Part shown: positions 1 through 12,288 of the stretch, in pieces
How the letters are laid out: every line of letters begins with the position of its first letter
Numbering within the stretch: the first letter of the stretch is position 1
Origin: Pseudonocardiaceae bacterium YIM PH 21723
GTDB lineage: Bacteria; Actinomycetota; Actinomycetes; Mycobacteriales; Pseudonocardiaceae
DNA length: 64,000 bases
Assembly (NCBI GenBank): GCA_003600225.1
Contig: QZFT01000067.1
Location: forward strand, 186,001-250,000
Direction of reading: 5' to 3'
The notes under the pieces: model-generated
Database searches by the model: none
What the model was told of the DNA's origin: nothing
Seen by the model: the letters and a program-made list of their open reading frames with translations, nothing else
Program-made: the position numbers and the translations under genes

Positions 1-1813
1 CATCCAGCCGACGCTTGCGCAGGTCGAAGTACTGCAGCGTCGCCTGCGGCTTGCTGTCGTCGTGCTTGGCCTGGCTGTCGCCGAGCACCCCGTGCAGCGG
101 GTGGGACAGCCACAGCACGCCGTGTTCGGTGGGATGCAGGCTGAAGTACTTGCCCGCGGGGACGGGGAAGGGCAGCACCCGCTCCTCGATGCCGTCCACA
201 TCCACCTGCACCGGCTGGGTCTTCTCGTCCTTGTCGCCGCCATCCTTCGCGGTGACGTCCGGCGCCCGGCCGGTCAGCGTCGGGGCGAACGGCGACGGGG
301 TGAACGCGCCCAGCGGCACCAGGTAGGGCCGGCATGCGAGGGGGAACGTCAGGTCGAAGTGGTGCTCGTCGTAGATCGGGTCGAAGGTCCGCTCGGACAG
401 GAAGAGCAGGTGCTTGCCGTCCCGGGTGAATTTCGGCCCGTAGTCGTAGAACCGCGGCTGCGTGACGTCCACAATGGACAGATCCGCGACCCTGGCCAGC
501 CGGATGTGCCGCAGGTTGGCCGGCGCCGGATGCGACCAGACCAGCCACGCCGAGTCCGGGGAGAACGCCGCGCCACTCGGCTCGCCCTCCGACGCCTGGC
601 ACACCTCCCGCAGCTCCTTGGTGGTCAGATCCACCAGCAGCAGCCGCATGTCGTGGGTGCTGAGCGCCACCTGCTGACCGTTCGGCGCCACCACCATGCT
701 GCGCACCCGGCCCAGTCGCCCGCCGAGGAAACGCTCGTGTCCGCTGCCGTCGGTGCGGCACAGTTCGAGGGCGTCCTCGCCGTCGGCGTCGGTCACCCAC
801 AGCACCTTGCCGGTCTCGCCGACCACCCGGGGCAGCCGGGCGCGCACACCGGGCTCGTCGGACAGCGCGGTCACCGGGCCGTCCCGGTGGGTCATCCACA
901 GGACGCTGCCGAACACGGTGATGGCGCTGGCCCGGCCGGTGTGATCGACCGAGAGCCCGCCGAGATCGTGCGGCACGTCGACCGAGTAGGTCTGCCGCGC
1001 CGGGCTCGGCCCGGCCAGCCGCACGTCCAGCTTGCGCGGCTCGGCGTCCAGGCCGTCCAGCAGCCACAGGTCGCCGGCCCGCTGGTAGATGATCCGGCTG
1101 CCGTCCGTCGACGCGTGCCGGGCGTAGAACTCCCGATGGTCGGTGTGTTTACGCAGGTCACTGCCGTCCGGCAGGCAGGAGTAGATGTTGCCGACGCCCT
1201 CGTGGTCGGCCAGGAACGCGATCCGCTCCCCCACCCACATCGGCGCGGTCAGCTGACCGTCCACATCGGACAAAATCCGGTCGAAGTCCGGGCCGACCCA
1301 GAACTTCCCGCTCCGGCCACCCCGATACCGCTTCCACCAGGCCATTTCGCCGCTGTAGTTGGTGGCGGCCCCCAGGACCACCTCACCGTCCGGTCCCCAG
1401 GAGGCGTAGCCGACCGGGCCGAACTCCAACCGCCTGGGCGCGCCGCCGTCCACCGGCACCGCGTGCATCCAGGATCTGGTGTCCGGGGAGGCGCTGCCGC
1501 TGAGCGCCAGCACGTCGCCGTCCGGGGTCCAGCCGACGACCTCGGTGCGTGGATCCGCCCAGTAGGTCAGCCGCCTGCTCTGCCCGCCGTCCACCGGAAC
1601 CAGATAGACCTCTGGCTGCTGATCCCGGTTCGAGCGGAAGGCCACCGCGGTGCCATCCGGCGAGAAACGCGGGAAGCCGACCGGTACGTGATCGGCGGTG
1701 ATCCGCCAGGCCCGGCCGCCGGCCACCGGGGCCAGCCAGACATCGTCCTCCGCGACGAAGGTGATCAGATCCCCATGCAGGTGCGGGTAGCGTAGATAAC
1801 CAGCGAGAGTCAC
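1..1813 (-). CDS. Tricorn protease homologue, N-terminal part (cut by window edge)
   Basis: The minus-strand frame opens with a GTG at 1813 and stays open to the window edge, giving about 604 residues. It begins VTLAGYLRYPHLHGDLITF, the hallmark opening of tricorn proteases, and continues with repeated beta-propeller blades such as GFPRFSPDGTAVAF and repeated VDGG turns. In this family the propellers gate a C-terminal PDZ plus S41 serine-protease core that trims cytosolic oligopeptides; that catalytic half would lie beyond base 1 and cannot be checked. No signal peptide is seen, which fits a cytosolic enzyme. It lies 18 nt downstream of the mazG stop on the same strand and may be co-transcribed. 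The family call is firm; activity cannot be judged from this fragment. Confidence 0.88.
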   Translation of the reverse strand, partial: MTLAGYLRYPHLHGDLITFVAEDDVWLAPVAGGRAWRITADHVPVGFPRFSPDGTAVAFRSNRDQQPEVYLVPVDGGQSRRLTYWADPRTEVVGWTPDGDVLALSGSASPDTRSWMHAVPVDGGAPRRLEFGPVGYASWGPDGEVVLGAATNYSGEMAWWKRYRGGRSGKFWVGPDFDRILSDVDGQLTAPMWVGERIAFLADHEGVGNIYSCLPDGSDLRKHTDHREFYARHASTDGSRIIYQRAGDLWLLDGLDAEPRKLDVRLAGPSPARQTYSVDVPHDLGGLSVDHTGRASAITVFGSVLWMTHRDGPVTALSDEPGVRARLPRVVGETGKVLWVTDADGEDALELCRTDGSGHERFLGGRLGRVRSMVVAPNGQQVALSTHDMRLLLVDLTTKELREVCQASEGEPSGAAFSPDSAWLVWSHPAPANLRHIRLARVADLSIVDVTQPRFYDYGPKFTRDGKHLLFLSERTFDPIYDEHHFDLTFPLACRPYLVPLGAFTPSPFAPTLTGRAPDVTAKDGGDKDEKTQPVQVDVDGIEERVLPFPVPAGKYFSLHPTEHGVLWLSHPLHGVLGDSQAKHDDSKPQATLQYFDLRKRRLD

Positions 1814-1831
1814 CAGGCGAAGGTTACTTGG

Positions 1832-2812
1832 CTACTGGTCCTCTGTGTGCCAGAAGACGCGCCATTGATCAACGCTAAGTGATGACGCGTCTAGACCTTC
1901 AGCCCTGGCCCGGGTTTCCGCGGCCCGGATCCGCTCGGCGAACCCGCGCGCGACGGCGCGCAGTTCGTTCTCCGGCTCCTCGCCGGCCAGCCGGGCCAGC
2001 GCGGCCACCGCGAACAGCGTCTCGCCCGCAGTGTCACCGTCGGGCAGCAGGTCAACCGGGAAACCGGCCTTGGCGGCGCGGCCGGCCAGTTTGCCGGCGA
2101 GCGCGATGGCCGGCTGGCCCATCGCCACACCGTCCACACTGGACTCCCGCTGCTTCTCCGCCTTTTTCAGTTCGTCCCAGCGCTTCTCCTGGGACACCGC
2201 GTCGGTGACCGCCGGATCGCCTTCCTCGGCGAAGACGTGCGGGTGCCGGGTGCGCAGCTTGTGGGTCAGGTCGGCGGCGACCTCGTCGATGGTGAACGGC
2301 GCCTCGGGGTGCTCGGCGGCGATGCGGGCGTGGAACAACACCTGCAGCAACACATCGCCGAGTTCCTCGCGCAGCGCGGCCCGGTCACCGTCCTCAATGG
2401 CCTCGAGGAGCTCGTAGGTCTCCTCGATGAGGTACTGCCGCAACGAGACGTGCGTCTGCTCGATGTCCCACACGCAGCCGCCCGGGGAGCGGAGCGTGTC
2501 CATCACGTCCACCGCGTCCAGCAGCGCGTGGTGTTCGAACCGGATGACCGGCGCACCGGACATGGCCAGCGCGATGGCGAGGGGCTCGGATTCCCGGGCG
2601 CACAGCAGCACCACGGGCGTTCCGGCGGCCAGCTCCAGCAGGTCCGGCGGGCACTCGACGGCGCCGAGTTCCGCCCGTTCGGCGGGGCTCAGGCCGGCGG
2701 CGTAGATCTCCTTGGCGTGACGCAGGGCGGGTAACGCGGCGGCGGGCAGCGCGGCCGTGCGCGGGTCGACGAGTACGACCGCACACCCGGCCGCGAGCTG
2801 CGACGTCGTCAT
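1832..2812 (-). CDS. mazG: Nucleoside triphosphate pyrophosphohydrolase MazG
   Basis: This 326-aa protein should hydrolyse (d)NTPs to NMP and PPi in the cytosol, cleaning the nucleotide pool. The MazG metal-binding signature is intact: EExxE at residues 130-134 (EETYE) and ExxD at 150-153 (EELGD). An actinobacterial N-terminal extension of about 110 residues precedes the MazG domain. The ATG at 2812 was chosen because it overlaps the stop of the upstream SurA-like gene as ATGA, implying translational coupling; longer upstream frames are not needed. In mycobacteria mazG (Rv1021) lies next to mfd, as it roughly does here. Confidence 0.93.
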   Translation of the reverse strand: MTTSQLAAGCAVVLVDPRTAALPAAALPALRHAKEIYAAGLSPAERAELGAVECPPDLLELAAGTPVVLLCARESEPLAIALAMSGAPVIRFEHHALLDAVDVMDTLRSPGGCVWDIEQTHVSLRQYLIEETYELLEAIEDGDRAALREELGDVLLQVLFHARIAAEHPEAPFTIDEVAADLTHKLRTRHPHVFAEEGDPAVTDAVSQEKRWDELKKAEKQRESSVDGVAMGQPAIALAGKLAGRAAKAGFPVDLLPDGDTAGETLFAVAALARLAGEEPENELRAVARGFAERIRAAETRARAEGLDASSLSVDQWRVFWHTEDQ

Positions 2813-3753
2813 GCCGCCGAGCCACCCTGGCGGTAGAGGACCCCGCTGGACGGGTTGTTCGCCCCGAGGGCGGAGAGCTCGATCTCGTCCCACTCGCCGT
2901 AGCGCGGGGACAGTTCCAGCGTGGACTCCGTGGCCTGGAAGGCCAGCATCCGCAGGCCGAAGGACTCCATGGCACGGGAGTCCTGCTGGTCGCTCGGCGC
3001 CTGCTGGCCAGTGGCGGGCGCCACCTCGCGCTTCACGATGTGCGCGATCATGAAACCGGTCTCGGCGGCCTCGCCGTCCTGGCCCAGCTGGAACGCGACG
3101 ACGCTGCCCTGGGGCGCGCCGAACATGGCCAGCGTGGCCAGCTTCGGGTTGTCCTTGGCGGTGTGGGTCACGCCGAACTGGGCTTCCAGGTTGCGTGCCT
3201 TGTCCCGCTCGATGACCCGCTTGACGCCATCGGGGCCGGAGGCCATCTCCTTGGCCTTGGCCAGCGCCTCGTCCCGCTGCGCCGCGAAGGTGAAGTCGAA
3301 GGTGACCGAGAGCCGGCTCAGGTACTTGGTGCCGAGGGCAACGGTCAGCAACTGATCGGACGTGCGCTCGTGAAAGCGCTCCGGGGTGTACACGGTGCCC
3401 TTGGAGGCCTTCTCCGCGCCGCCCACCTGGTCGATCAGGTCGTTGATCTGCTTCTCGTCTACCGACAGGTTCTCCCGCTTGGCGGCCTGCTGGATCAGCT
3501 CATGCCGCACCGCGAGCGTGACCAGCTGGCGGGACACATCGTCCAGCCTGCGCTGTTGGGAGAGCTTATCCGCCCCCGGTTCCTTCTTCAGCACGGCGTC
3601 GAGCCGCTGCTGGATGTCGGAGACCGGGATGGTGGTGTCGCCGATGACCGCAGCCGCGTTCGCCCTGCTGGGGCCGGAGCCACAGCCGGTGACCACGCCG
3701 AGCAGGGTAAAAGCGGCGATCGTCACACAAAGAGTTCTCATGCCCTTCGTCAC
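2809..3753 (-). CDS. SurA N-terminal-domain lipoprotein
   Basis: A 314-aa lipoprotein. The signal peptide is MRTLCVTIAAFTLLG followed by lipobox VTGC, so Cys24 is the expected lipidated residue. The mature part has a SurA-like chaperone region (DTTIPVSDIQQRLDAV, then helices that bind unfolded protein). No PPIase parvulin domain is recognisable, so the likely role is a membrane-anchored chaperone on the outer face. It overlaps mazG by 4 nt. GTG 3753 has GAGAGG 7-8 nt upstream; ATG 3741 is an alternative that starts right at the signal peptide. It is divergent from the SARP-like gene at 3875. Confidence 0.85.
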   Translation of the reverse strand: MTKGMRTLCVTIAAFTLLGVVTGCGSGPSRANAAAVIGDTTIPVSDIQQRLDAVLKKEPGADKLSQQRRLDDVSRQLVTLAVRHELIQQAAKRENLSVDEKQINDLIDQVGGAEKASKGTVYTPERFHERTSDQLLTVALGTKYLSRLSVTFDFTFAAQRDEALAKAKEMASGPDGVKRVIERDKARNLEAQFGVTHTAKDNPKLATLAMFGAPQGSVVAFQLGQDGEAAETGFMIAHIVKREVAPATGQQAPSDQQDSRAMESFGLRMLAFQATESTLELSPRYGEWDEIELSALGANNPSSGVLYRQGGSAA

Positions 3754-3874
3754 AGCGAAAGCCTCTCACAGCTTGGGCCAAGATCCACCATCAGGCCAGG
3801 GGGCGGCCACCGCTCCGGTAGGGTGAAAAGGCTGACCATCTGGGGGCTCTGACGGGGCGAGGGATCGGAGTCAG

Positions 3875-5107
3875 GTGGAGTTTGGGGTCCTGGGGCCGGT
3901 GCGGGTCTGGCGGGCCGGGCAAGAAACGGTGCTGACCGGGGCGTTGCAGCGCAGGCTGTTGTCGGTGTTGTTGCTCGAACCGGGCAAACCGGTTCCACTT
4001 CCCCGGCTGTTCGAGGTGGTGTGGGGCAGCGATCTGCCGCCGACCCCGCGTAACTCCATGCAGGCCATCGTGTCCCGGCTGCGACGAGAGATCCGCGATA
4101 CCTCGGCGAGCGTGGTGGCCAGTGACACCGGCGGCTACCAGATCGACGTGGATCCGGATCTGGTCGACCTGCACCGGTTCCGCAGGCTGGCGAGGAATCC
4201 GGCCACACTGGACGACGCGTTGAAGTTGTGGCGTGGCACGGCATTCGCCGACATCGAGGACAGCCCGCTGCACGAACAGCTGGCGATGCGGCTGGCGGAC
4301 GAACGGCTGGGCGCGCTGATCGACCTGCACGAGGCCGAACTGGCCGAGGGGAACGCCGCCGCGGTCGCGGTGCGGCTGCCGACGGTGATCGCGGAGTACC
4401 CGACGTCGGAGAAGCTCGTCGAGCTGCACATGCTGGCGCTCTACCGGACGGGCCAGACCTCGGACGCGCTGGCGGCCTACGAACAGCTGCGGGCCCGGCT
4501 GATGTCCATCGTCGGCGCCGCACCGGGAGCCGAGGTGCGGGCCCGGCACGTGGAGATCCTGCGGGCCGATCCCCGGTTGTTGCAGCCCAAATCCACCCCG
4601 GATCCGTGCAGCGAGCCCGACCAGCTGCCCACCGACATCCCGGATTTCACCGGCCGGACCAGGGAATTGGCCCTGCTGGACCGGCTCACCACCGGCGGGG
4701 CACCGCTGGTGATCTCCGCGGCGGGCGGCGTGCCCGGCGTCGGGTCCAGCGCGCTGGCCGTGCACTGGGCACACCGCAACCGGGACCGGTTCCCCGGCGG
4801 CAGGCTGTACGCCGATCTGTCCAGCGGAGCGGGGCCCGCGGAGGTGCTGGACGGTTTCCTCCAGGCGCTCGGCGTGCTGCCCGCCGATGTTCCGGTCGAC
4901 CTGCACCAGCGCTCCACCCTGCTGCGCAGCCAGCTGGCCGGCCGCCGGGCACTGGTGATCCTGGACAACGCGGTGGACACGCAGCAGGTGCGGCCGCTGC
5001 TGCCCGGCGCAGACTGCTGTGTGCTGATCACCAGCCGGAACAGCCTGCGTGGCCTGGTGGCCAGGGACGGCGCGCACCGGCTGGAACTGGGCCCGCAGAC
5101 CGACTAG
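3875..5107 (+). CDS. SARP/AfsR-family transcriptional regulator, truncated
   Basis: A 410-aa protein with a winged-helix OmpR-like DNA-binding domain (residues 1-95, opening MEFGVLGPVRVW), a bacterial transcriptional activation domain (about 100-235, ending LTYR-like MLALYRTGQTSDAL), then the beginning of an NB-ARC/STAND ATPase. The P-loop reads GGVPGVGSS (residues 284-292): the essential Lys is Ser. The chain stops just after the sensor-like motif LITSRNSLRG, far short of AfsR-type proteins that continue with the rest of NB-ARC and TPRs. So nucleotide switching is probably lost and the protein may act as a plain SARP. No biosynthetic cluster is adjacent. GTG 3875 has a GGAG 4-5 nt upstream. 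Confidence 0.85.
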   Translation: MEFGVLGPVRVWRAGQETVLTGALQRRLLSVLLLEPGKPVPLPRLFEVVWGSDLPPTPRNSMQAIVSRLRREIRDTSASVVASDTGGYQIDVDPDLVDLHRFRRLARNPATLDDALKLWRGTAFADIEDSPLHEQLAMRLADERLGALIDLHEAELAEGNAAAVAVRLPTVIAEYPTSEKLVELHMLALYRTGQTSDALAAYEQLRARLMSIVGAAPGAEVRARHVEILRADPRLLQPKSTPDPCSEPDQLPTDIPDFTGRTRELALLDRLTTGGAPLVISAAGGVPGVGSSALAVHWAHRNRDRFPGGRLYADLSSGAGPAEVLDGFLQALGVLPADVPVDLHQRSTLLRSQLAGRRALVILDNAVDTQQVRPLLPGADCCVLITSRNSLRGLVARDGAHRLELGPQTD

Positions 5108-5198
5108 TGCGGAATACGGTGTTCGGCCGCCGCTGAACGAGGTCAGGGCCGCTAGCGTTGTTTCACCCACCTGACGCCGATTCGGCCGGAGGCGAACG

Positions 5199-5795
5199 AT
5201 GATCCTGCTCATCGCCGCGCTGCTCACCCCGCTCGCCGGCTTCGCTCCCCCACTCACACCGGTCGGGCTGTCGGTGTCGGACGTGTCGGGTTCCGGCTGC
5301 GCGAAGGGATCCGCGGCAGCAGCCATGTCGGCGGACAACTCCGCCTTCACCATCACCTACAGCGCGTTCCTGGCGCAGGCCGGACCGGGTACGAAGCCGG
5401 CCGACGGCAGGCGGTCCTGCCGGATCACGCTCGCGGTGACCCCGCCGGCGGGTACCCGGTACGCGGTGAGTTCGGTGGACTACCGCGGATTCGCGCACCT
5501 CAGCCCGGGCGCGGGCTCCCGGCACCGGGCGAACTACCACTTCGAATCGGGCGGCGCCCCGGACAAGATCACGCACACCATCGCGGGCCCGCTGGACGAC
5601 AACTGGTCGGCGACCGACGTGGTCGGGGCGGGCAAGAAGGTGCCGAGCCCCTGCGGCAAGAAGCACAACCTCCGCATCGACACCGACCTGGAGGTGGACG
5701 CCGAGCCCGGTGCCCAATCGGTCAGTTTCCTGGCAATCGACTCCACCGACGGCAGTGGTAGCAGCACTTACCGGCTCGATTGGCAACCGTGTTAA
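5199..5795 (+). CDS. Secreted DUF4360 protein, copy 1
   Basis: A 198-aa exported protein with a short signal peptide (MILLIAALLTPLAGFAPP). The mature part matches the DUF4360 pattern shared with the next two genes: a GSGCAKGSAA block, a central VDYRGFAHL block and an ending DSTDGSGSSTYRLDWQPC with a terminal Cys. Function is unknown; conserved Cys pairs suggest disulfides outside the cell. It is the most diverged of the three tandem copies. GGAGG at 5188-5192 sits 6 nt before the ATG. A small ACGGG/CCCGT hairpin follows the stop. Confidence 0.82.
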   Translation: MILLIAALLTPLAGFAPPLTPVGLSVSDVSGSGCAKGSAAAAMSADNSAFTITYSAFLAQAGPGTKPADGRRSCRITLAVTPPAGTRYAVSSVDYRGFAHLSPGAGSRHRANYHFESGGAPDKITHTIAGPLDDNWSATDVVGAGKKVPSPCGKKHNLRIDTDLEVDAEPGAQSVSFLAIDSTDGSGSSTYRLDWQPC

Positions 5796-6026
5796 ACGGG
5801 TCTGCCCGTAGCCGTAAATAGGCCAAACCGTGCAGTAGGTTCGCTTGCCTTCGGCACTAACGCCTGTTATCTACGCTGAGCCGATTGCCGGATCGGCCAA
5901 CGCCACCCGAGTTCACCATTCAAATTTAAACATAGGGCGTCTTTGCTCCGTTCAGCAGAATCCGCACTTTCCCTCCTGCTATAGCGTCACTTGGGCTTGC
6001 ATTAAGAGCTCATGGAGGGATCTCTT

Positions 6027-6668
6027 ATGCTCAATTCGATTACCGCTGCCGCAATGGCATTAACCTTGCTGATGCCACCCGGGGACCCACACACGTTCCC
6101 GGGCAACCCGGCGCCGCCGCCTCCCGGGAAGATCACGATCAATGTGGTCACCGTGAACGGATCCGGGTGTCCGGCGGGCACGGTGGCGGTCGCGGTGTCC
6201 AATGACAACACCACGTTCACCGTCACCTACAGCAGTTACCTCGCCCAGGTCGGCGGCAGCAGCCTTCCGGCTGATTTCCGCAAGAACTGCCAGCTGAACC
6301 TGAAGGTCAATGTGCCCGGCGGCTTCACCTATGGAATCGCCAAGACGGACTACCGGGGGTTCGCCCACCTGGAGAAGGGTGCCACTGCCCTGCAGCAGGC
6401 GAGCTACTACTTCCAGGGGATGTCCAACACCGACATCCGCAAGCACCCGTACAACGGTCCGCTCGACAACAACTGGCAGGCCACCGACGAAACGGACCTT
6501 GCCGCGGTCGTCTACAAACCCTGTGGCGAAGAGCGCAACTTCAACATCAACACCGAGTTGCGCGTCACCCAGGGAACGTCGCCCAAGGACAAGGTCAGCT
6601 TCATGGCCATGGATTCCACTGACGTCGACATCAACACCGTTTATCACTTCGCCTGGAAGGCGTGCTGA
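6027..6668 (+). CDS. Secreted DUF4360 protein, copy 2
   Basis: A 213-aa exported DUF4360 protein. ATG 6027 was chosen over the in-frame ATG at 6012 because GGAGGGA (6014-6020) is the ribosome site for 6027 and would otherwise be coding. The signal peptide is MLNSITAAAMALTLLMPPG. It shares NGSGCPAGTxAVAV, DFRKNCQL, DYRGFA and a YHFxWKxC end with copy 3, so these two are recent paralogues. Role unknown. The 230-nt upstream spacer is noticeably AT-rich for this genome and probably carries its own promoter. A strong hairpin follows at 6674-6720. Confidence 0.85.
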   Translation: MLNSITAAAMALTLLMPPGDPHTFPGNPAPPPPGKITINVVTVNGSGCPAGTVAVAVSNDNTTFTVTYSSYLAQVGGSSLPADFRKNCQLNLKVNVPGGFTYGIAKTDYRGFAHLEKGATALQQASYYFQGMSNTDIRKHPYNGPLDNNWQATDETDLAAVVYKPCGEERNFNINTELRVTQGTSPKDKVSFMAMDSTDVDINTVYHFAWKAC

Positions 6669-6673
6669 TAAAT

Positions 6674-6720
6674 CCGCCTGATGGCCGTATCGGCGTCCCT
6701 CGCGGTACGGCCATCGGCGG
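6674..6720 (+). terminator. Hairpin terminator after DUF4360 copy 2
   Basis: Arms 6674-6689 and 6706-6720 pair over 15 bp with one bulged T (core GATGGCCGTA/TACGGCCATC), starting 6 nt after the stop. There is no clear T-tract, so it may act with Rho or as an mRNA-end stabiliser. Confidence 0.6.
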
Positions 6721-6813
6721 ATTGCTGACATTCATGATTCCGCAAACGCGCTCAGACTTGTTGAGTGATGTACGTGCCGTCCCGCAGAGAAAAAACTCAG
6801 GGAAGGAAACTCC

Positions 6814-7437
6814 ATGCTGAAATTGTTCTCGGCCGTGACTTTGGCGATGGCACTCGTCGTTCCGGCCACGGCATCGGCCGCTCCGTTGCCGGGTCCTCCC
6901 GGCAAGATCACCATTGATGTGGTCAGCGTGAACGGTTCCGGATGTCCGGCGGGCACCGCGGCCGTCGCGGTGAACAACGACAACACCGCGTTCACGGTCA
7001 GCTACAGCAACTACCTGGCCCAGGTCGGCGGCGACGCCTCACCGGTCGACTTCCGCAAGAACTGCCAGCTGGGCCTCAACCTGCACATTCCGCAGGGCTG
7101 GACCTACGCGATCTCCCAATCGGACTACCGCGGCTTCGCCGACCTGAAGCAGGGCGCGTACGCCATCGAGCGGGCGAACTACTACTTCCAGGGCAACTCG
7201 CAGAACACCCCGATCGAGCACCGGATCAACGGCGCGCTGTCCGACAACTGGCAGCAGACCGACCGGGTCGACATCTCCGCGCTGGTGTACAAGCCGTGTG
7301 GCGTCGATCGCATCCTGAACGTCAACTCGGAGCTGCGCGTCTACAAGGGCACCTCGTCCGCCGCCAGCTTCATCACCATGGACTCCACCGACGGAGACAT
7401 GAACACGATCTACCACTTCAGCTGGAAGCAGTGCTGA
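6814..7437 (+). CDS. Secreted DUF4360 protein, copy 3
   Basis: A 207-aa exported protein with a clean signal peptide (MLKLFSAVTLAMALVVPATASA, cleavage before APLPG). The mature chain parallels copy 2 almost block for block: GKITIDVVSVNGSGCPAG, YLAQVGG, DFRKNCQLGL, SDYRGFADL, YYFQGNS, VYKPCG and YHFSWKQC at the end. Five conserved Cys suggest disulfide bonding. No enzyme motif is visible; DUF4360 has no established function. GGGAAGGAAA lies just upstream of the ATG. The 25-bp perfect palindrome at 7492-7544 follows it. Confidence 0.85.
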   Translation: MLKLFSAVTLAMALVVPATASAAPLPGPPGKITIDVVSVNGSGCPAGTAAVAVNNDNTAFTVSYSNYLAQVGGDASPVDFRKNCQLGLNLHIPQGWTYAISQSDYRGFADLKQGAYAIERANYYFQGNSQNTPIEHRINGALSDNWQQTDRVDISALVYKPCGVDRILNVNSELRVYKGTSSAASFITMDSTDGDMNTIYHFSWKQC

Positions 7438-7491
7438 CGACCAGCACTTATAGGTGAGGCGCAGGTCCCCTGCCTTACGCCCCACCGTTAC

Positions 7492-7544
7492 GTGAGCATG
7501 GTGCCTTTGCTCTCGTCTGACGAGAGCAAAGGCACCATGCTCAC
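7492..7544. repeat. Palindromic element, copy R1 (perfect 25-bp arms)
   Basis: Arms 7492-7516 and 7520-7544 are perfectly complementary around the 3-nt loop CTG. The inner CATG-to-CATG core (7497-7539) is exactly 43 nt, the same length as four other copies in this window. Here GGTGCC replaces the GGGCGC of the other copies on both arms, a compensated change. It lies between a DUF4360 gene and the lipase and ends in CCCTTTT, so it could also terminate transcription. Confidence 0.85.
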
Positions 7545-7631
7545 CCTTTTCCGAGGCGGAAGGGATGAATGGCGGAGCTCACCGCGCTGTGTGACCGTGG
7601 CGGGCGTTAAACCCCGTGGAGGTTCTCGCAC

Positions 7632-8465
7632 ATGCGCAAAGCACTGGTCACCACCCTGATCGCGTTGGGGCTGCTCGTGCCGGCGGCCGCCGTGGCCGAG
7701 CCCGGCCCGGCCCAGCGCTCCTTCGTCCTGGCGTCCGCCTACGCGGCCAAGCACCCCGACGCCGACCCGCCCGGCGCCAATGACTGGAACTGCGACCCGG
7801 GCGACAAGAACCCGATCGTGCTGCTGCACGGCACCACGGAGAACGCCTACAACAACTGGGCCGGCCTGGCGCCGAAGCTGAAGGCCGCCGGTTACTGCGT
7901 GTTCGCGCCGAACATCGGCGGCAAGCCGGGCAACGCGTTCCAGGGCCTGCAGGACATCGACCGGTCCACCGAGGAATTCGGCATCTACGTGAAGAAGGTG
8001 CTAGCCGCGACCGGCAAGACCAAGGTCGACATCATCGGCCACTCCCAGGGCGGCATGTTGCCCCGCAACTACATCAAGCGGCAGGGCGGCGGGAAGAAGG
8101 TCGACCGGCTGATCGCGCTGGCACCGTCCAACCACGGCACCGTGGTCTGGTTCCCGTTCACCAAGGTGCCCGGCGGCTCCGCGGTGCTGGCCTCCCAGTG
8201 CGTGGCCTGCGTGCAGCAGTCCTACCAGTCGGACTGGATCAAGGCGCTCAACGCGGGTGGCGAAACCGTGCCGCAGGTGAAGTACACCAACATCATCACC
8301 CGCGAGGACGAGGTGGTCGTCCCGCACCAGAGCTCCTACCTGCCCCAAGGGCCGAACGTGCGGAACGTCGCCATCCAGGACATCGCGCCGTTCACCGTGG
8401 CCGACCACCTGGAACTGTCCTACAACCACGTGGCCCACGACCTGGTCTTCGAGGCCCTGCAGTAG
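7632..8465 (+). CDS. Secreted triacylglycerol lipase, alpha/beta-hydrolase
   Basis: A 277-aa exported lipase of the Streptomyces-type class 2 family. The signal peptide MRKALVTTLIALGLLVPAAAVA is followed by EP (cleavage near residue 22). Catalytic features: oxyanion-hole strand PIVLLHGTTE (61-70), nucleophile elbow GHSQG (136-140, Ser138), likely acid Asp226 in TREDEVVVPH, and a C-terminal His at 259, 266 or 269. Cys190 and Cys193 sit together and may form a disulfide. It should hydrolyse acylglycerols or other esters outside the cell. GGAGG lies 9-10 nt before the ATG. A standard terminator follows at 8549. Confidence 0.9.
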   Translation: MRKALVTTLIALGLLVPAAAVAEPGPAQRSFVLASAYAAKHPDADPPGANDWNCDPGDKNPIVLLHGTTENAYNNWAGLAPKLKAAGYCVFAPNIGGKPGNAFQGLQDIDRSTEEFGIYVKKVLAATGKTKVDIIGHSQGGMLPRNYIKRQGGGKKVDRLIALAPSNHGTVVWFPFTKVPGGSAVLASQCVACVQQSYQSDWIKALNAGGETVPQVKYTNIITREDEVVVPHQSSYLPQGPNVRNVAIQDIAPFTVADHLELSYNHVAHDLVFEALQ

Positions 8466-8548
8466 GCCTTGAGTCACCCATTACGGTGACAAATCACGAA
8501 AAGCCTCAGGTTTAGAGCTCAATCCGACGACTACTAGGTTGTCGACAG

Positions 8549-8580
8549 AACCCCGGAGCCAAACGGCTCCGGGGTTTTTC
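8549..8580 (+). terminator. Rho-independent terminator after lipase
   Basis: AACCCCGGAGCC pairs with GGCTCCGGGGTT around the loop AAAC, and is followed directly by TTTT. This is a textbook intrinsic terminator about 85 nt after the lipase stop. Confidence 0.88.
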
Positions 8581-8665
8581 GTTGTCCAGCCCCAAAACCA
8601 CGCCCCGAAGCCGGACTGCACCCGAACATCGCCAACTTCGGAAACGCCCCTCTCCAGAGGGTTCC

Positions 8666-8724
8666 TACGTCTTCAAGACCGATGGACTCCGGGTTCACAC
8701 GTCTTGAAGACGTACCAACCCGGA
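8666..8724. repeat. Nested inverted repeats with two exclusive folds
   Basis: A 14-bp inverted repeat joins 8666-8679 with 8701-8714 (TACGTCTTCAAGAC against its complement). The right arm can instead fold on itself (8700-8714, ACGTCTT-G-AAGACGT) inside a second helix CTCCGGGTT/AACCCGGAG (8687-8695 with 8716-8724). The two folds exclude each other. The element lies between the convergent lipase and mfd genes, 25 nt past the mfd stop, and its arms resemble the palindrome at 22442-22485. Confidence 0.65.
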
Positions 8725-8748
8725 GACGCGGTGGGCTTTACCAGCCCA

Positions 8749-12288
<3,540 letters not shown>

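Noticed and set aside
62-1795. Long plus-strand frame of 577 aa
   Set aside because: It is rich in H, R, V, P and Q without any fold pattern and is the mirror of the tricorn-like gene; the minus frame shows clear family motifs.
3875-7437. SARP gene as the marker of an antibiotic gene cluster
   Set aside because: No polyketide, peptide or terpene synthase genes lie nearby; only secreted DUF4360 genes follow.
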